The notes: generated from the letters alone by a model not told the origin. A DNA stretch of 64,000 nt from Streptomyces caniscabiei (GCF_014930365.1 NZ_JABXWI010000001.1:817958-881957); one strand, 5' to 3'. Positions 17,269-26,619 are shown, counted from the first letter of the stretch. Translations and numbers: made by a program.

Positions 17269-18606
17269 TCAGCGGGTCGCTCCGGTGACGATCCAGAGCC
17301 CGGACCGCGATCGCAGCCACAGGGTCAGCATGCGCGTCGCCATCATTAGTGTCATGGCGCCCCAGAGAGCGGTCAGACCACCGCCGAAGGTGGGGACGAG
17401 CAAGGCGGCCGGGACGAAGACCGCCAAGGTCAGGAGCATGGCCCGGGCGAGGTAGGGCCCGTCTCCCGCGCCCATCAGTACGCCGTCGAGCACGAAGACG
17501 ACGCCGGAGATCGGCTGGGAGAGCGCCACCACGATCAGAGCGGGCAGTGCTGTTTCCTGGACGTTCGGATCGCTGGTGAAGAGCGGGATGAACAAAGGAC
17601 GGGCAGCGATCACCAGGAGTCCGAGCACAGAACCCGTGGCAACTCCCCACTGGACCATCCGGACGCAGACGTCGCGGGCTCCTTGGGCGTCTCCTGCGCC
17701 GAGGTAGCGACCGATGATGGCCTGCCCGGCGATGGCGATCGCGTCGAGGGCGAACGCGAGCAGGCTCCAGAGCGAGAGGATGATCTGGTGTGCGGCGATG
17801 TCCTCGTCACCGAGCCGGGCGGCCACGGCGGTGGCGATCATGAGGATCGCCCGCAGCGAGAGCGTACGGACCAGCAGAGGTGCTCCCGCCTGAGCCGAGG
17901 CTCGTATGCCGACGAGGTCAGGGCGCAGTGAGGCTCCGTGTCTGCGGGCGCCACGGATCACGACCCAGAGGTATGAGGCAGCCATGCCGAACTGGGCGAT
18001 GACCGTGCCCCACGCTGACCCGGCGATGCCCAGGTCGGCTCCATAGACAAGGCCCGCGTTGAGGGCGCCGTTGGCGACGAAGCCCGCCACGGCGACGTAC
18101 AGAGGTGTCTTCGTGTCCTGGAGGCCGCGCAGGACACCGGTGGCGGCGAGCACGACGAGCATGGCCGGGATGCCGAGGGCTGAGATCCGAAGATAGGTCG
18201 TGGCGTAGGGAGCCGCCGTGTCCGAGGATCCGAAGAGGGCCACCAGGGTGGGGGCTGTGGGCACCACGACCGCGATGACGGCTGCTCCCAGCAGTAGAGC
18301 GAGCCAGATGCCGTCCATGCCCTGTCGGATGGCGGCCCGTAGATCACCGGCGCCGACGCGTCGGGCGACGGCAGCCGTCGTGGCGTAGGCGAGGAAGACG
18401 AACACACTCACCGCGGTGACGAGGAGGGCCGAGGCGATACCGAGACCGGCCAGTTGCGCGGTGCCGAGGTGGCCGACGATGGCGGTGTCGACCATGAGGA
18501 AGAGCGGCTCGGCGACCAGCGCGCCGAAGGCCGGCACGGCCAGAGTGATGATCTCTCGATCGTGCCGGCGCCGGGTGGCCCTGGTGGTCGCGGAAGCCTG
18601 TGTCAT
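17269..18606 (-). CDS. MATE family multidrug/metabolite efflux protein
   Basis: 445 residues with twelve hydrophobic segments in two similar halves. The MATE features are the first-helix block ITLAVPAFGALVAEPLFLMVDTAIVGHLG and a matching HQIILSLWSLLAFALDAIAIAG region in the second half. It probably couples Na+ or H+ influx to export of cationic or small organic compounds; the substrate is unknown. I start at MTQASATTRA (18606). The 3' end faces rplI across a terminator and parS, and the 5' end is divergent from dnaB. Confidence 0.9.
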   Translation of the reverse strand: MTQASATTRATRRRHDREIITLAVPAFGALVAEPLFLMVDTAIVGHLGTAQLAGLGIASALLVTAVSVFVFLAYATTAAVARRVGAGDLRAAIRQGMDGIWLALLLGAAVIAVVVPTAPTLVALFGSSDTAAPYATTYLRISALGIPAMLVVLAATGVLRGLQDTKTPLYVAVAGFVANGALNAGLVYGADLGIAGSAWGTVIAQFGMAASYLWVVIRGARRHGASLRPDLVGIRASAQAGAPLLVRTLSLRAILMIATAVAARLGDEDIAAHQIILSLWSLLAFALDAIAIAGQAIIGRYLGAGDAQGARDVCVRMVQWGVATGSVLGLLVIAARPLFIPLFTSDPNVQETALPALIVVALSQPISGVVFVLDGVLMGAGDGPYLARAMLLTLAVFVPAALLVPTFGGGLTALWGAMTLMMATRMLTLWLRSRSGLWIVTGATR

Positions 18607-19064
18607 GAGCACCAATCTAATCTTCCACAGGTAAGAGATGCAATGCGCTTGTGGCTATTACATGCTGCCTGGTCGAGTGCGTTCTCGCACACTGATCTCG
18701 ATGATCTTGATCCGGTTGGGAAAGTTTTTCTTCTGCACAGCCCGTGGACGGTAAAAGTGCAGCTCAGGGCTGCTCCCTGGGTGCAATCGGGTTCTTGTTC
18801 ACAGGGCTGTCCACCGAGTCGTGCACAGGTTTTGCGAGGTTCTCCACAGCATCTGGGCCGTCGTCCACATGGCCTGTGGATAACCAGATTGGCTGACGGT
18901 GCCCAGGGGCCTACGGTGGTGCGGCGCCCACTCCCTGGCCGATCACGGAAACCTCGCAAAACCGACGCGCCAGAACCGGAGTTGGGCCTCTCATTTGTCA
19001 GTGTCGTGCCGTAGAAAGAAGAAGCACGGCGAGGTCCGCTCGGCGGACGGGAGGAGGTCGCTCA
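18607..19064. promoter_or_regulatory. DnaA-box cluster upstream of dnaB
   Basis: 458 bp without a gene. Between 18795 and 18883 are TTGTTCACA (18795-18803), TTCTCCACA (18840-18848), TCGTCCACA (18861-18869) and a perfect TTATCCACA on the minus strand (18875-18883). Three are single-base variants of the actinobacterial DnaA box TTGTCCACA and one equals the E. coli consensus. DnaA may control dnaB or the divergent MATE gene from here. The last 180 bp upstream of dnaB presumably holds its promoter. Confidence 0.7.
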
Positions 19065-20543
19065 GTGAGCATTTCCGAGCCCCTGGACGACCCGTGGGCC
19101 GACAGCGGGCCCAGTGATCGTCTGCCCCCTTCCCGTCGGCGTCCGGACGGCGACCGGAGCAGGGACGAGCGGCACGACAGGGGCCGGGACAACGGGGAGT
19201 GGGACGGCGGCGGAGGTTCGGCCTTCGAGCGCGTTCCGCCGCAGGACCTCGACGCCGAGCAATCCGTGCTCGGCGGCATGCTGCTGTCCAAGGACGCCAT
19301 CGCCGACGTGGTCGAGATCCTCAAGGGTCCCGACTTCTACAAGCCGGCGCACGAAACCATCTACCAGGCGATCCTCGACATCTATGCCAAGGGCGAGCCG
19401 GCCGACCCCATCACCATCGCCGCCGAGCTCACCAAGCGTGGCGAGATCACCAAGGTGGGTGGCGCCTCCTATCTGCACACGCTCGTCCAGACGGTGCCGA
19501 CGGCGGCGAACGCCGAGTACTACGCGGAGATCGTCCACGAGCGTGCCGTCCTGCGCCGCCTGGTCGAGGCAGGCACCCGCATCACGCAGATGGGATACGC
19601 GGCCGACGACGACGTGGACGAGATCGTCAACAGAGCCCAGGCCGAGATCTTCGCGGTCACCGAGCAGCGCACGACCGAGGACTATCTGCCGCTCGGCGAC
19701 ATCATGGAGGGCGCGCTCGACGAGATCGAGGCGATCGGTTCGCGGTCGGGGGAGATGACCGGTGTGCCGACCGGCTTCACGGACCTCGACCAGCTCACCA
19801 ACGGTCTGCACCCGGGCCAGATGATCATCATCGCGGCCCGTCCCGCCATGGGTAAGTCCACGCTGGCGCTGGACTTCGCGCGCGCTTGTTCGATCAAGCA
19901 CAACATGCCGAGTGTGATCTTCTCGCTCGAGATGGGGCGCAACGAGATCGCGATGCGTCTGCTGTCGGCCGAGGCACGCGTGGCCCTCCACCACATGCGG
20001 TCCGGCACGATGACGGACGAGGACTGGACACGGCTGGCACGCCGTATGCCGGACGTGTCGGCCGCACCGCTCTACATCGACGACTCCCCGAACCTGTCGA
20101 TGATGGAGATCCGGGCCAAGTGCCGGCGCTTGAAGCAGCGCAATGATCTGAAGCTCGTCATCATCGACTACCTGCAGCTCATGCAGTCCGGCGGCAAGCG
20201 GTCCGAGAGCCGCCAGCAGGAAGTCTCGGACATGTCGCGAAACCTGAAGCTGCTGGCCAAGGAGCTGGAGCTGCCGGTGATCGCCCTGTCGCAGCTCAAC
20301 CGTGGCCCCGAGCAGCGTACGGACAAGAAGCCCATGGTGTCCGACCTGCGTGAGTCGGGATCGATCGAGCAGGACGCCGACATGGTGATCCTGCTGCACC
20401 GCGAGGACGCCTACGAGAAGGAGTCGCCACGCGCCGGCGAGGCCGACATCATCGTGGGCAAGCACCGTAACGGTCCGACGGCCACGATCACGGTCGCCTT
20501 CCAGGGCCACTACTCCCGCTTCGTGGACATGGCACAGACCTGA
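19065..20543 (+). CDS. dnaB: Replicative DNA helicase DnaB
   Basis: 492 residues with a GTG start and GAGGAGG 7 nt upstream. After a 45-residue disordered head come the primase-binding N-domain (from PPQDLDAEQSVLGGML), a linker, and the RecA-like motor. The motor has Walker A PAMGKST (K264), Walker B LVIIDYLQL near residue 368, and the DnaB-specific FSLEMG and SQLNR motifs. It forms the hexameric ring that unwinds DNA at the fork. No intein interrupts it, unlike some mycobacterial homologues. DnaA boxes lie upstream. Confidence 0.97.
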   Translation: MSISEPLDDPWADSGPSDRLPPSRRRPDGDRSRDERHDRGRDNGEWDGGGGSAFERVPPQDLDAEQSVLGGMLLSKDAIADVVEILKGPDFYKPAHETIYQAILDIYAKGEPADPITIAAELTKRGEITKVGGASYLHTLVQTVPTAANAEYYAEIVHERAVLRRLVEAGTRITQMGYAADDDVDEIVNRAQAEIFAVTEQRTTEDYLPLGDIMEGALDEIEAIGSRSGEMTGVPTGFTDLDQLTNGLHPGQMIIIAARPAMGKSTLALDFARACSIKHNMPSVIFSLEMGRNEIAMRLLSAEARVALHHMRSGTMTDEDWTRLARRMPDVSAAPLYIDDSPNLSMMEIRAKCRRLKQRNDLKLVIIDYLQLMQSGGKRSESRQQEVSDMSRNLKLLAKELELPVIALSQLNRGPEQRTDKKPMVSDLRESGSIEQDADMVILLHREDAYEKESPRAGEADIIVGKHRNGPTATITVAFQGHYSRFVDMAQT

Positions 20544-20552
20544 CCCGGTGAA

Positions 20553-20595
20553 ATGCGCTCGACTCCCGGTGCCGGGCCCGGTGGACTGAGCGCAT
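20553..20595 (+). terminator. Hairpin after dnaB that includes the next start codon
   Basis: ATGCGCTC (20553-20560) pairs with GAGCGCAT (20588-20595), with an inner CCCGG/CCGGG stem. It can terminate dnaB transcription, and any read-through would bury the ATG at 20594. Confidence 0.55.
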
Positions 20596-21978
20596 GACAA
20601 CACCTCACGAAGAGCTGCTTCCCGCCACGCGCCGGGCACTGCTGCACCGCATCGCCGTCGCTCAGACCGAGGGGCGAGCACCCTCTCTGGTCGCGGCGGT
20701 GGTCCGGGGCGGGGAGACGGTGTGGCACGGAGCACGCACATCGGTGGACGGGCACGGGCCGGACGCGAACGTGCAGTACCGGATCGGTTCGATCACCAAG
20801 ACCTTCACCGCCGTTCTGGTCATGCGGCTTCGTGACGAGGGCGCCCTGGACCTCGGCGACCCGCTGGAGAAGCATCTGCCGGGCACCGGTGCGGGGGAGG
20901 CGACCATCGCCGAACTGCTCTCGCACACGGCAGGGCTGGCGGCGGAGTCCCCTTCGCCCTGGTGGGAGCGCACGCCGGGATCCCTGCGCCCGGAACTCGC
21001 CGATGTGCTCGGGAAGCAGCCCCACCGCCATCCCGTGGGCCGTCGCTTCCATTACTCCAACCCCGGCTTCACACTCCTCGGCGCGCTCGTCGAGCAGCTG
21101 CGAGGTGCTCCCTGGGAAGAGGCGCTGCGACGAGAGGTGTTGGAACCCCTCGGTCTGCGTCGCACGACCTGGCACCCGGAGGCACCACACGCCGGCGGTT
21201 GGGCCGTGCACCCTTGGGCGGACGTGATGTTGCCGGAGCAGGTCGAGGACCTGGGCCGTATGGGTCCCGCAGGCAACTCTGGTCCACATCAGGCGATTTG
21301 GCTCGTTTCGCGGCCTTCCTGGCGAAGGGGGACGAGCGGGTGCTGAGTGCGGAGTCGGTCCTGGAGATGCGCACGCCGGCCGCACCGGGGGAGGCCGCCG
21401 ACGTGGCGGCCGGAGCGGCGTACGGCCTCGGGATGCAGCTTCAGCACCGAGGTGGCCGGTTCCTCGTCGGGCACGGAGGCTCGGTGCCCGGATTTCTTGC
21501 CCAGCTCACCATCAGCGTCGAGGACGATGTGGCAGCCGTCGTGCTGACCAACTGCACCTCCGGTCCGGTGGTGTCGGAGGTGGCCGCCGATCTCGTGCGC
21601 ATCGTCGCGGAGGCCGAGCCGCGGATCCCCGAGCCCTGGCGGCCGCTGCCCGAAGTGGACCGGTCGGTCCTGGAGTTGGTCGGCCCTTGGTATTGGGGGA
21701 CGTACAGCTTCGTGCTGCGGCTCACCGCCGAGGGAGGTCTCTCGCTGGAGCCGCTCGCCGCCACCTTGCGCGGTGCTCGCTTCCGACGCAACGACGACGG
21801 CAGCTGGACCGGGCTCAATGGCTACTTCGCCGGAGAGCTCCTGCGAGCCGTACGACGGCCCGACGGGGCCGTGAGCCACCTGGACCTCGGATCGTTCGTG
21901 TTCACGCGCCAGCCGTACGACGAGGGGGCTCCGGTGCCCGGTGGAGTGGATCCCGAGGGGTGGCGCGGGATCTCGTAG
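20594..21978 (+). pseudogene. Serine hydrolase (beta-lactamase/DD-peptidase family), frameshifted
   Basis: Frame 1 reads from MTTPHEELLPATRR through SITK (nucleophile S66, K69) and YSN (HYSNPGFTLLG) to about 21275. The protein then continues in another frame from LWSTSGDLARF to GWRGIS at 21978. The break is at GGC AAC TCT GG near 21276, and one missing C would restore a single 461-residue protein. The intact form would be a class C beta-lactamase-like esterase or peptidase. Base composition is normal across the break, so this is either a recent mutation or a sequencing error. The second frame lacks the nucleophile, so neither half should be active alone. Confidence 0.8.
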
Positions 21979-22012
21979 GCGCGCCTGCCGCTGTGGGGGT
22001 CCGACTTGCGAT

Positions 22013-22026
22013 GTTTCACGTGAAAC
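22013..22026. other. parS site 6 (perfect)
   Basis: GTTTCACGTGAAAC between the convergent serine hydrolase and GNAT genes. Confidence 0.95.
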
Positions 22027-22056
22027 AGGACCCCACGGCCCTTGCTGCGCCGCTTT

Positions 22057-22509
22057 TCAGAGCGGCAGTTTGAAGCCCACGTGAGTGGCCTCGAAGCCGA
22101 GCCGCTCGTAGAAGCGGTGGGCCTCGGTGCGTGTGGCGTCGGACGTCAGCTGCACCAACTGACAGCCCTGAGCCCGTGACGAGTCGATCGCCCACTCGAT
22201 GAGCCGTGAACCGAGGCCGCTTCCGCGCTCATCGGCGTGGATACGCACGCCTTCGATGATCGCCCGGGTGGAGCCGCGTCTGGAGAGTCCCGGAACGATC
22301 GTCAGCTGGAGTGTGCCGACGACACGGCCCTGACGGACAGCGACCATCACCTGTTGGTGGGGGTCACCACTGAGGCGCTCCAGGGCGGTGAGGTAGGGGG
22401 CCAGATCGTCCGGTGACTCGCGTTGGGCGCCCAAGGGGTCGTCGGCCAGCATCGCGACGATTTCCGGGACGTCGTGCTCGGTCGCCGGGCGAATGTCCAG
22501 ATCTCCCAT
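22057..22509 (-). CDS. GNAT family N-acetyltransferase
   Basis: 150 residues, a single GNAT domain. The acetyl-CoA pyrophosphate-binding motif is seen in HADERGSGLGSRLIEWA (about 92-108), with the typical RFYERLGFEATHVGFKL C-terminal segment. The acceptor is unknown. The stop codon of an upstream remnant on the same strand (22519) lies 9 nt before this ATG, so the gene was once second in an operon and may have lost its promoter when that gene was truncated. Confidence 0.88.
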   Translation of the reverse strand: MGDLDIRPATEHDVPEIVAMLADDPLGAQRESPDDLAPYLTALERLSGDPHQQVMVAVRQGRVVGTLQLTIVPGLSRRGSTRAIIEGVRIHADERGSGLGSRLIEWAIDSSRAQGCQLVQLTSDATRTEAHRFYERLGFEATHVGFKLPL

Positions 22510-22518
22510 GCCCGCACC

Positions 22519-22600
22519 CTACGCGGGCACGTTCAGCGTCTCCATGACGCGCATGAGCGGGGCCAGTTCGGGGTTCTCGGCTGCCAGCGGCGTCTTTGGT
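22519..22600 (-). pseudogene. 3' remnant of an unidentified gene upstream of GNAT
   Basis: The minus strand here reads TPLAAENPELAPLMR then VMETLNVPA and a TAG stop (22519-22521), 9 nt before the GNAT start. The peptide looks like a genuine protein C-terminus, but no start or body exists, because MFS-like sequence on the opposite strand begins within about 50 bp. I infer the tail of a divergently oriented gene, perhaps the regulator of the MFS gene, cut by a deletion. The family is not recognised. Confidence 0.35.
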
Positions 22601-22639
22601 GGGGCGCGCGGCCGCGAGGAGTTGCAGACCTGCCTCGGA

Positions 22640-23545
22640 GACCCGAATTCGTGATCACAGGCGTACTGCCCGAGGTCGCTGCCGGCTTCGATGTCTCCAT
22701 CCCCGCCGCGGGGTTCCTCGTGACCGGCTACGCACTCGGTGTGGTGATCGGAGCGCCGATCATGACCGCGCTGGGCACGCGGGTGTCCCGCAAGGGGATG
22801 CTCATGCTGCTGATGGGGCTGTTCATCGTGGGCAATCTGCTCTCCGCACTCGCTCCCGCCTACTCCGTCATGCTCATCGGGCGGGTGGTCGCCTCGCTCG
22901 CGCACGGGGCCTTCTTCGGAATCGGCTCCGTGGTCGCGGCCGACCTCGTCGCCCCGGAACGCAAGGCCGGTGCGCTCGCGATGATGTTCAGCGGTCTGAC
23001 CGTCGCGAACGTCGTCGGAGTACCTCTGGGCACGCTGATCGGGCAGTCCGTCGGCTGGCGGGCCACCTTCGCCAGGGTCGCGGCACTGGGCGTCGTCGGC
23101 TTGCTGGGCATTGCCCGGCTGGTACCCGAGCTGCCCAGGCCGGCCGAGGTCCGCCTCCGGTACGTCTCACTGGGCGTCCTGGCTGTCGTCCTCGCCCTGT
23201 TCTTCTCACCGCCCACGACAAGATCGCCGCCGCGGTGACGCTCGTGCTGGTCGGCGCAATGGGCTTCGCGACCGTACCGCCGTCGCAGAAGAGGGTTCTC
23301 GACCAGGCGCACGGCGCACCCACACTGGCCTCGGCCGTGAACATAGGTGCCTTCAACCTCGGCAACGCGCTCGCCGCCTGGCTCGGCGGTCTAGGCATCG
23401 ACGCGGGCCTCGGTTACACGGCACCCGACTGGGTCGGATCCGCTCTCGCCGCGAGCGCGCTCGTGCTGGCGTTCGTCGCGGCGGCACTGGAGCGCAAGGA
23501 GAGGAGCGTCGGCACGGTCGTCGCGGGGTCTGGGGGAGCGGGCGC
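22640..23545 (+). pseudogene. MFS transporter (AraJ-like) with truncation, internal deletion and frameshift
   Basis: Frame 1 carries good MFS helices from EFVITGVLPEVAAGF (22645), including the ALGTRVSRKGMLML loop motif, to about 23200. It lacks a start codon and the first helix. After ELPRPAEVRLR it jumps to YVSLGVLAVVLALF; in intact relatives about 100 residues of the middle helices lie between these, so that part is deleted. At 23201-23208 the frame shifts, and homology resumes with TAHDKIAAAVTLVLVGAMGF and runs to about 23545. The original stop is lost. Three independent lesions make it non-functional. Confidence 0.85.
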
Positions 23546-23598
23546 CCGGCGGACGCCTGTCCACCACCGAGGGTCGGCGGGCCGGCAGGGGGCGAGCC

Positions 23599-24465
23599 TC
23601 AGCCCGCCGCCACGGTCAGCGGGGCGTAGCGCCGGGCCCAGTCGCCCGGCAGCTCTGCGATGCCGTACGTCATCACGGAGTTGAAGGCGATCGGCTCCAG
23701 GCCTCGCTCCTTCACCCACGCCAACAGCTCCTCGTGGCGGACGTCGATGTCGGTGCGCAACGGCCGGTCCGTGCGGGCCGCGAGGGAGGCGACGAGTGCC
23801 TTCGCCGCCTCCGTGTCACGGGCGATCAGTGGACCGACGACCTGGTCTTTCAGATTGGGCCAGGCCGCGGCGTATCCGATGATCCGGCCGTTCTCCTCCG
23901 CGACGCGCAGTTGGTCGGCGAAGGCGGGAAGCCGGGTGAGGACGTGGGTGCGGTCCGTGCCGAAGACCTGTTCGTCGAGCCGAAGGATCGTGGGGAGATC
24001 CTCGGCCGTGGCCGGGCGGGTGGAGACGGCGGGTGCCACGCCCTCTGCCGTGAAGTGCCCGCGCACCATCTCGGCCCGGCCGGTGACCTTGAAGCCGAGC
24101 CCCTCGTACAGCGGCCGCCCGTTCGGGGTGGCGTGCAGGGTCAGGGGCGTCGTCCCCATCTCGGCGAGGACGTGGCGCATCAGGCGGCGGCCGATGCCTT
24201 GGCGGGCGTACCGCTCGGCGACCAGCACCATGCCGATCGCTCCCAGATCCGGGCGGCCCACCGGGCCGTACTCGGTGACCACACAGGCGGTGATCAGCCC
24301 GCCCGCGGGATCGTCGACGCCGTATCCCGTGCCGGCGGACAGGAGCAGCCCCCACTTGTGCTCTTCGCGAGGCCAGCCTCGGTCCTCGGACAGGTCGGCG
24401 CAGGCGGTGAGATCGCGAGGCGTCAGACGGCGGATGGGCAGAGAGGCGGGGAAAGGTGTCGACAC
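23599..24465 (-). CDS. Double-GNAT acetyltransferase
   Basis: About 288 residues with two GNAT-like domains. The first contains RYARQGIGRRLMRHVL (acetyl-CoA loop) and the second LRLDEQVFGTDRTHVL with LVASLAARTDRPLRTD. I chose the GTG at 24465 (VSTPFPASLPIRRL) as the start of recognisable sequence; another GTG lies 21 bp upstream, and longer extensions run into parS and seem unlikely. Substrate unknown; two-domain GNATs often modify small molecules. The 3' end abuts the decayed MFS gene. Confidence 0.75.
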   Translation of the reverse strand: MSTPFPASLPIRRLTPRDLTACADLSEDRGWPREEHKWGLLLSAGTGYGVDDPAGGLITACVVTEYGPVGRPDLGAIGMVLVAERYARQGIGRRLMRHVLAEMGTTPLTLHATPNGRPLYEGLGFKVTGRAEMVRGHFTAEGVAPAVSTRPATAEDLPTILRLDEQVFGTDRTHVLTRLPAFADQLRVAEENGRIIGYAAAWPNLKDQVVGPLIARDTEAAKALVASLAARTDRPLRTDIDVRHEELLAWVKERGLEPIAFNSVMTYGIAELPGDWARRYAPLTVAAG

Positions 24466-24568
24466 GCAGGTCAGGTTGTCCGACACACGCCGTGGGCGTC
24501 CACCGGTTTCCCGTCGACGTACGCCGTTTTGGCCATCTCGCGCACAACCGCACAACGCACGGACGGAT

Positions 24569-24582
24569 GTTTCACGTGAAAC
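24569..24582. other. parS site 7 (perfect)
   Basis: GTTTCACGTGAAAC at the centre of a 28-bp perfect palindrome (24562-24589), the longest palindrome around any parS here. It lies about 100 bp upstream of the double-GNAT start. Confidence 0.95.
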
Positions 24583-24589
24583 ATCCGTC

Positions 24590-25170
24590 TCCGGGCATAC
24601 GCGTGCAGGCCCGGTTGGCCCCGGTGCCCATGGCGTGGCGTATTCGGGGCGCCTGAACGGAGATCCACGATCGGCCGGTGAAGCCCGTCCACGTGCATCC
24701 GGCGGCAGGATCTGCGAGATGCCTATGAATTGGTGGGACGCGCCCGGTAATTGAAGGAATCGCTGATTCGCACCCGTTGAATTCCCGGTACGGCCAGGGG
24801 GGACTTGTGTGTGACGCCCCTGCCGGTAGGGTCGAGTCCGGTTCGTGTCCGAAGTGAGATGCAGTCGTCTCATGATGGGGGTACGAACGCAGCTCAATGC
24901 AGCCTAACCGGACAGGAAGATCGAGAACCTGCGTTTACCGTTACGAGGCGAGGGCGTTCGCGCGCTGTGGAACGCTGCGATGAGTGCTGCGGCTCACGCC
25001 ACACTCTCACCTACTTGTCCGTACGGAGCGGGAACGCGGGTTGAATGTGGCCGCATTGGTCGACGGGGAACGATCGGGGAATAGCAAGGCCGTCCGCGGG
25101 GGAAAACGTGCGACTTCCGTCGGGAGGGCGTACGCAGATCGACCGAAAGATGCTTGAGGCGAGGCAGACC
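24590..25170 (+). promoter_or_regulatory. Long leader region of the flavohaemoglobin gene
   Basis: 581 bp without a convincing gene. TTGTGT (24805-24810), a 16-bp spacer and TAGGGT (24827-24832) make a plausible housekeeping promoter, giving a leader of about 330 nt. An 11-codon reading frame (24872-24907, MMGVRTQLNAA) and an imperfect TGAGA/TCTCA inverted repeat near 24856-24873 lie just downstream. No Fnr- or Nsr-type site was recognised. Confidence 0.4.
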
Positions 25171-26619
25171 ATGGACGCTCCGACCACCACGTCGGCCGGC
25201 AACGGTACTTCGGGGGACACTGACGGAGGCGGTTGGTTCACGCCCCGCACTTCGCCGCCCCCTGGCGGGGACCAGGAGCCGGAGGGCAACCGCCTCGCAG
25301 GCCTGCGGCCCGTGGGCCGCTTCCAGGAGCCGCCGAACGGCCCGCAGCAGCACCGGGAAAGCACCCAGCGGGAGCGAATACGCACCGGTGCGGACCTCCC
25401 TCCCAGCGCCCCTCCCAGCCCTCCGCCCACCCCGGATCAAGGCTCCGACCACTCCGTCTTCGATCCCCGGGTACCGGAGGAACGTGCCGGACACGCGGCG
25501 ACCGCCTCCCCCGACGCCGTTCTCATCCAGCGGACCATGGCCGAGGTCGGACCCGTCGCCGACAAGGTCACCTCGTACTTCTACGCGCTGCTCTTCGTCC
25601 AGCACCCGGAGCTGCGCTCGATGTTCCCCCCGGCGATGGACGCCCAGCGCGACCGCCTGCTCAAGGCACTGCTGACCGCCGCCGAACACATCGACAACAC
25701 TCCCGTGCTCGTCGACTACCTGCAGAACCTCGGCCGTGGCCACCGCAAGTACGGCACCCAGGCCGAGCACTACCCGGCCGTCGGCGAGTGTCTGATCGGC
25801 GCGCTCAGTCGGTACGCCAAGGAGAGCTGGAACGACGAGACCGAGGCCGCCTGGGTGCGGGTGTACACGACGATCTCCCAGGTGATGATCGACGCGGCGG
25901 CCGCGGACGAACTGCGATCCCCTCCATGGTGGCTCGCCGAAGTCGTCTCACACGATCTGAGAACCGCGGACACGGCCGTCCTCACCGTCCGCCCGAACCA
26001 GCCGTACCCCTTCCTCGCCGGGCAGTACACGAGCCTGGAGACCCCTTGGTGGCCGCGGATCTGGCGGCACTACTCGTTCGCCTCGGCGCCCCGGTCGGAC
26101 GGGCTGCTGTCGTTCCACGTGAAGGCGATCTCCGCGGGCTGGGTCTCCAACTCGCTCGTGCACCGCGCCCGGCCCGGCGATGTGCTGCGACTGGGACCGC
26201 CGGCCGGCGGGATGACCGTCGACCACACCAGCGACAGCGGTCTGCTCTGCCTGGGCGGGGGCACTGGTATCGCGCCGATCAAGGCCATCGTGGAGGACGT
26301 GGCCGAGCATGGACGGCACCGTCCCGTCGAGGTCTTCTACGGAGCCCGCACCGGCCAGGACCTCTACGACCTCGACACCTTGCTGCGGCTTCAGCAGAGC
26401 AACTCGTGGCTCGAGGTCCGCCCGGTCGTGGACAAGCACGGACTGCTCCAACTGCCCGACGCCATTCGTGACCACGGCCCTTGGAACGGGTACGACGCCT
26501 ACCTCTCCGGCCCGCCCGGCATGATCCGCAGCGGTGTGGACGCGCTGAAGGCCGCCGGAGTCCCCGCCGACCGCATACGCCATGACTCGGTGGAGGAACT
26601 GGTGGCCGCCGGGGACTGA
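25171..26619 (+). CDS. Flavohaemoglobin-like globin/FAD-NAD reductase with long N-terminal extension
   Basis: 482 residues. The first about 100 are Pro/Gly/Arg-rich and disordered. A globin domain follows (about 110-240), with a B10-type Tyr in SYFYALLF, a CD1-like Phe in RSMFP, an E7-type Gln in DAQRDRLL, and the proximal haem His in RGHRKYG (H191). The reductase part has the FAD motif RHYSFAS and the NAD-binding GGGTGIAPIKAI. This set fits a nitric-oxide dioxygenase that turns NO into nitrate with NAD(P)H and O2. The ATG at 25171 has GAGGCGAGG upstream; an ATG at 25150 is possible. The head is unusual for Hmp. Confidence 0.85.
   Translation: MDAPTTTSAGNGTSGDTDGGGWFTPRTSPPPGGDQEPEGNRLAGLRPVGRFQEPPNGPQQHRESTQRERIRTGADLPPSAPPSPPPTPDQGSDHSVFDPRVPEERAGHAATASPDAVLIQRTMAEVGPVADKVTSYFYALLFVQHPELRSMFPPAMDAQRDRLLKALLTAAEHIDNTPVLVDYLQNLGRGHRKYGTQAEHYPAVGECLIGALSRYAKESWNDETEAAWVRVYTTISQVMIDAAAADELRSPPWWLAEVVSHDLRTADTAVLTVRPNQPYPFLAGQYTSLETPWWPRIWRHYSFASAPRSDGLLSFHVKAISAGWVSNSLVHRARPGDVLRLGPPAGGMTVDHTSDSGLLCLGGGTGIAPIKAIVEDVAEHGRHRPVEVFYGARTGQDLYDLDTLLRLQQSNSWLEVRPVVDKHGLLQLPDAIRDHGPWNGYDAYLSGPPGMIRSGVDALKAAGVPADRIRHDSVEELVAAGD

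Noticed and set aside
26109..26126. A parS-like CGTTCCACGTGAAGG inside the flavohaemoglobin gene
   Set aside because: Three mismatches to the 14-bp consensus and explained by the coding sequence SFHVK.
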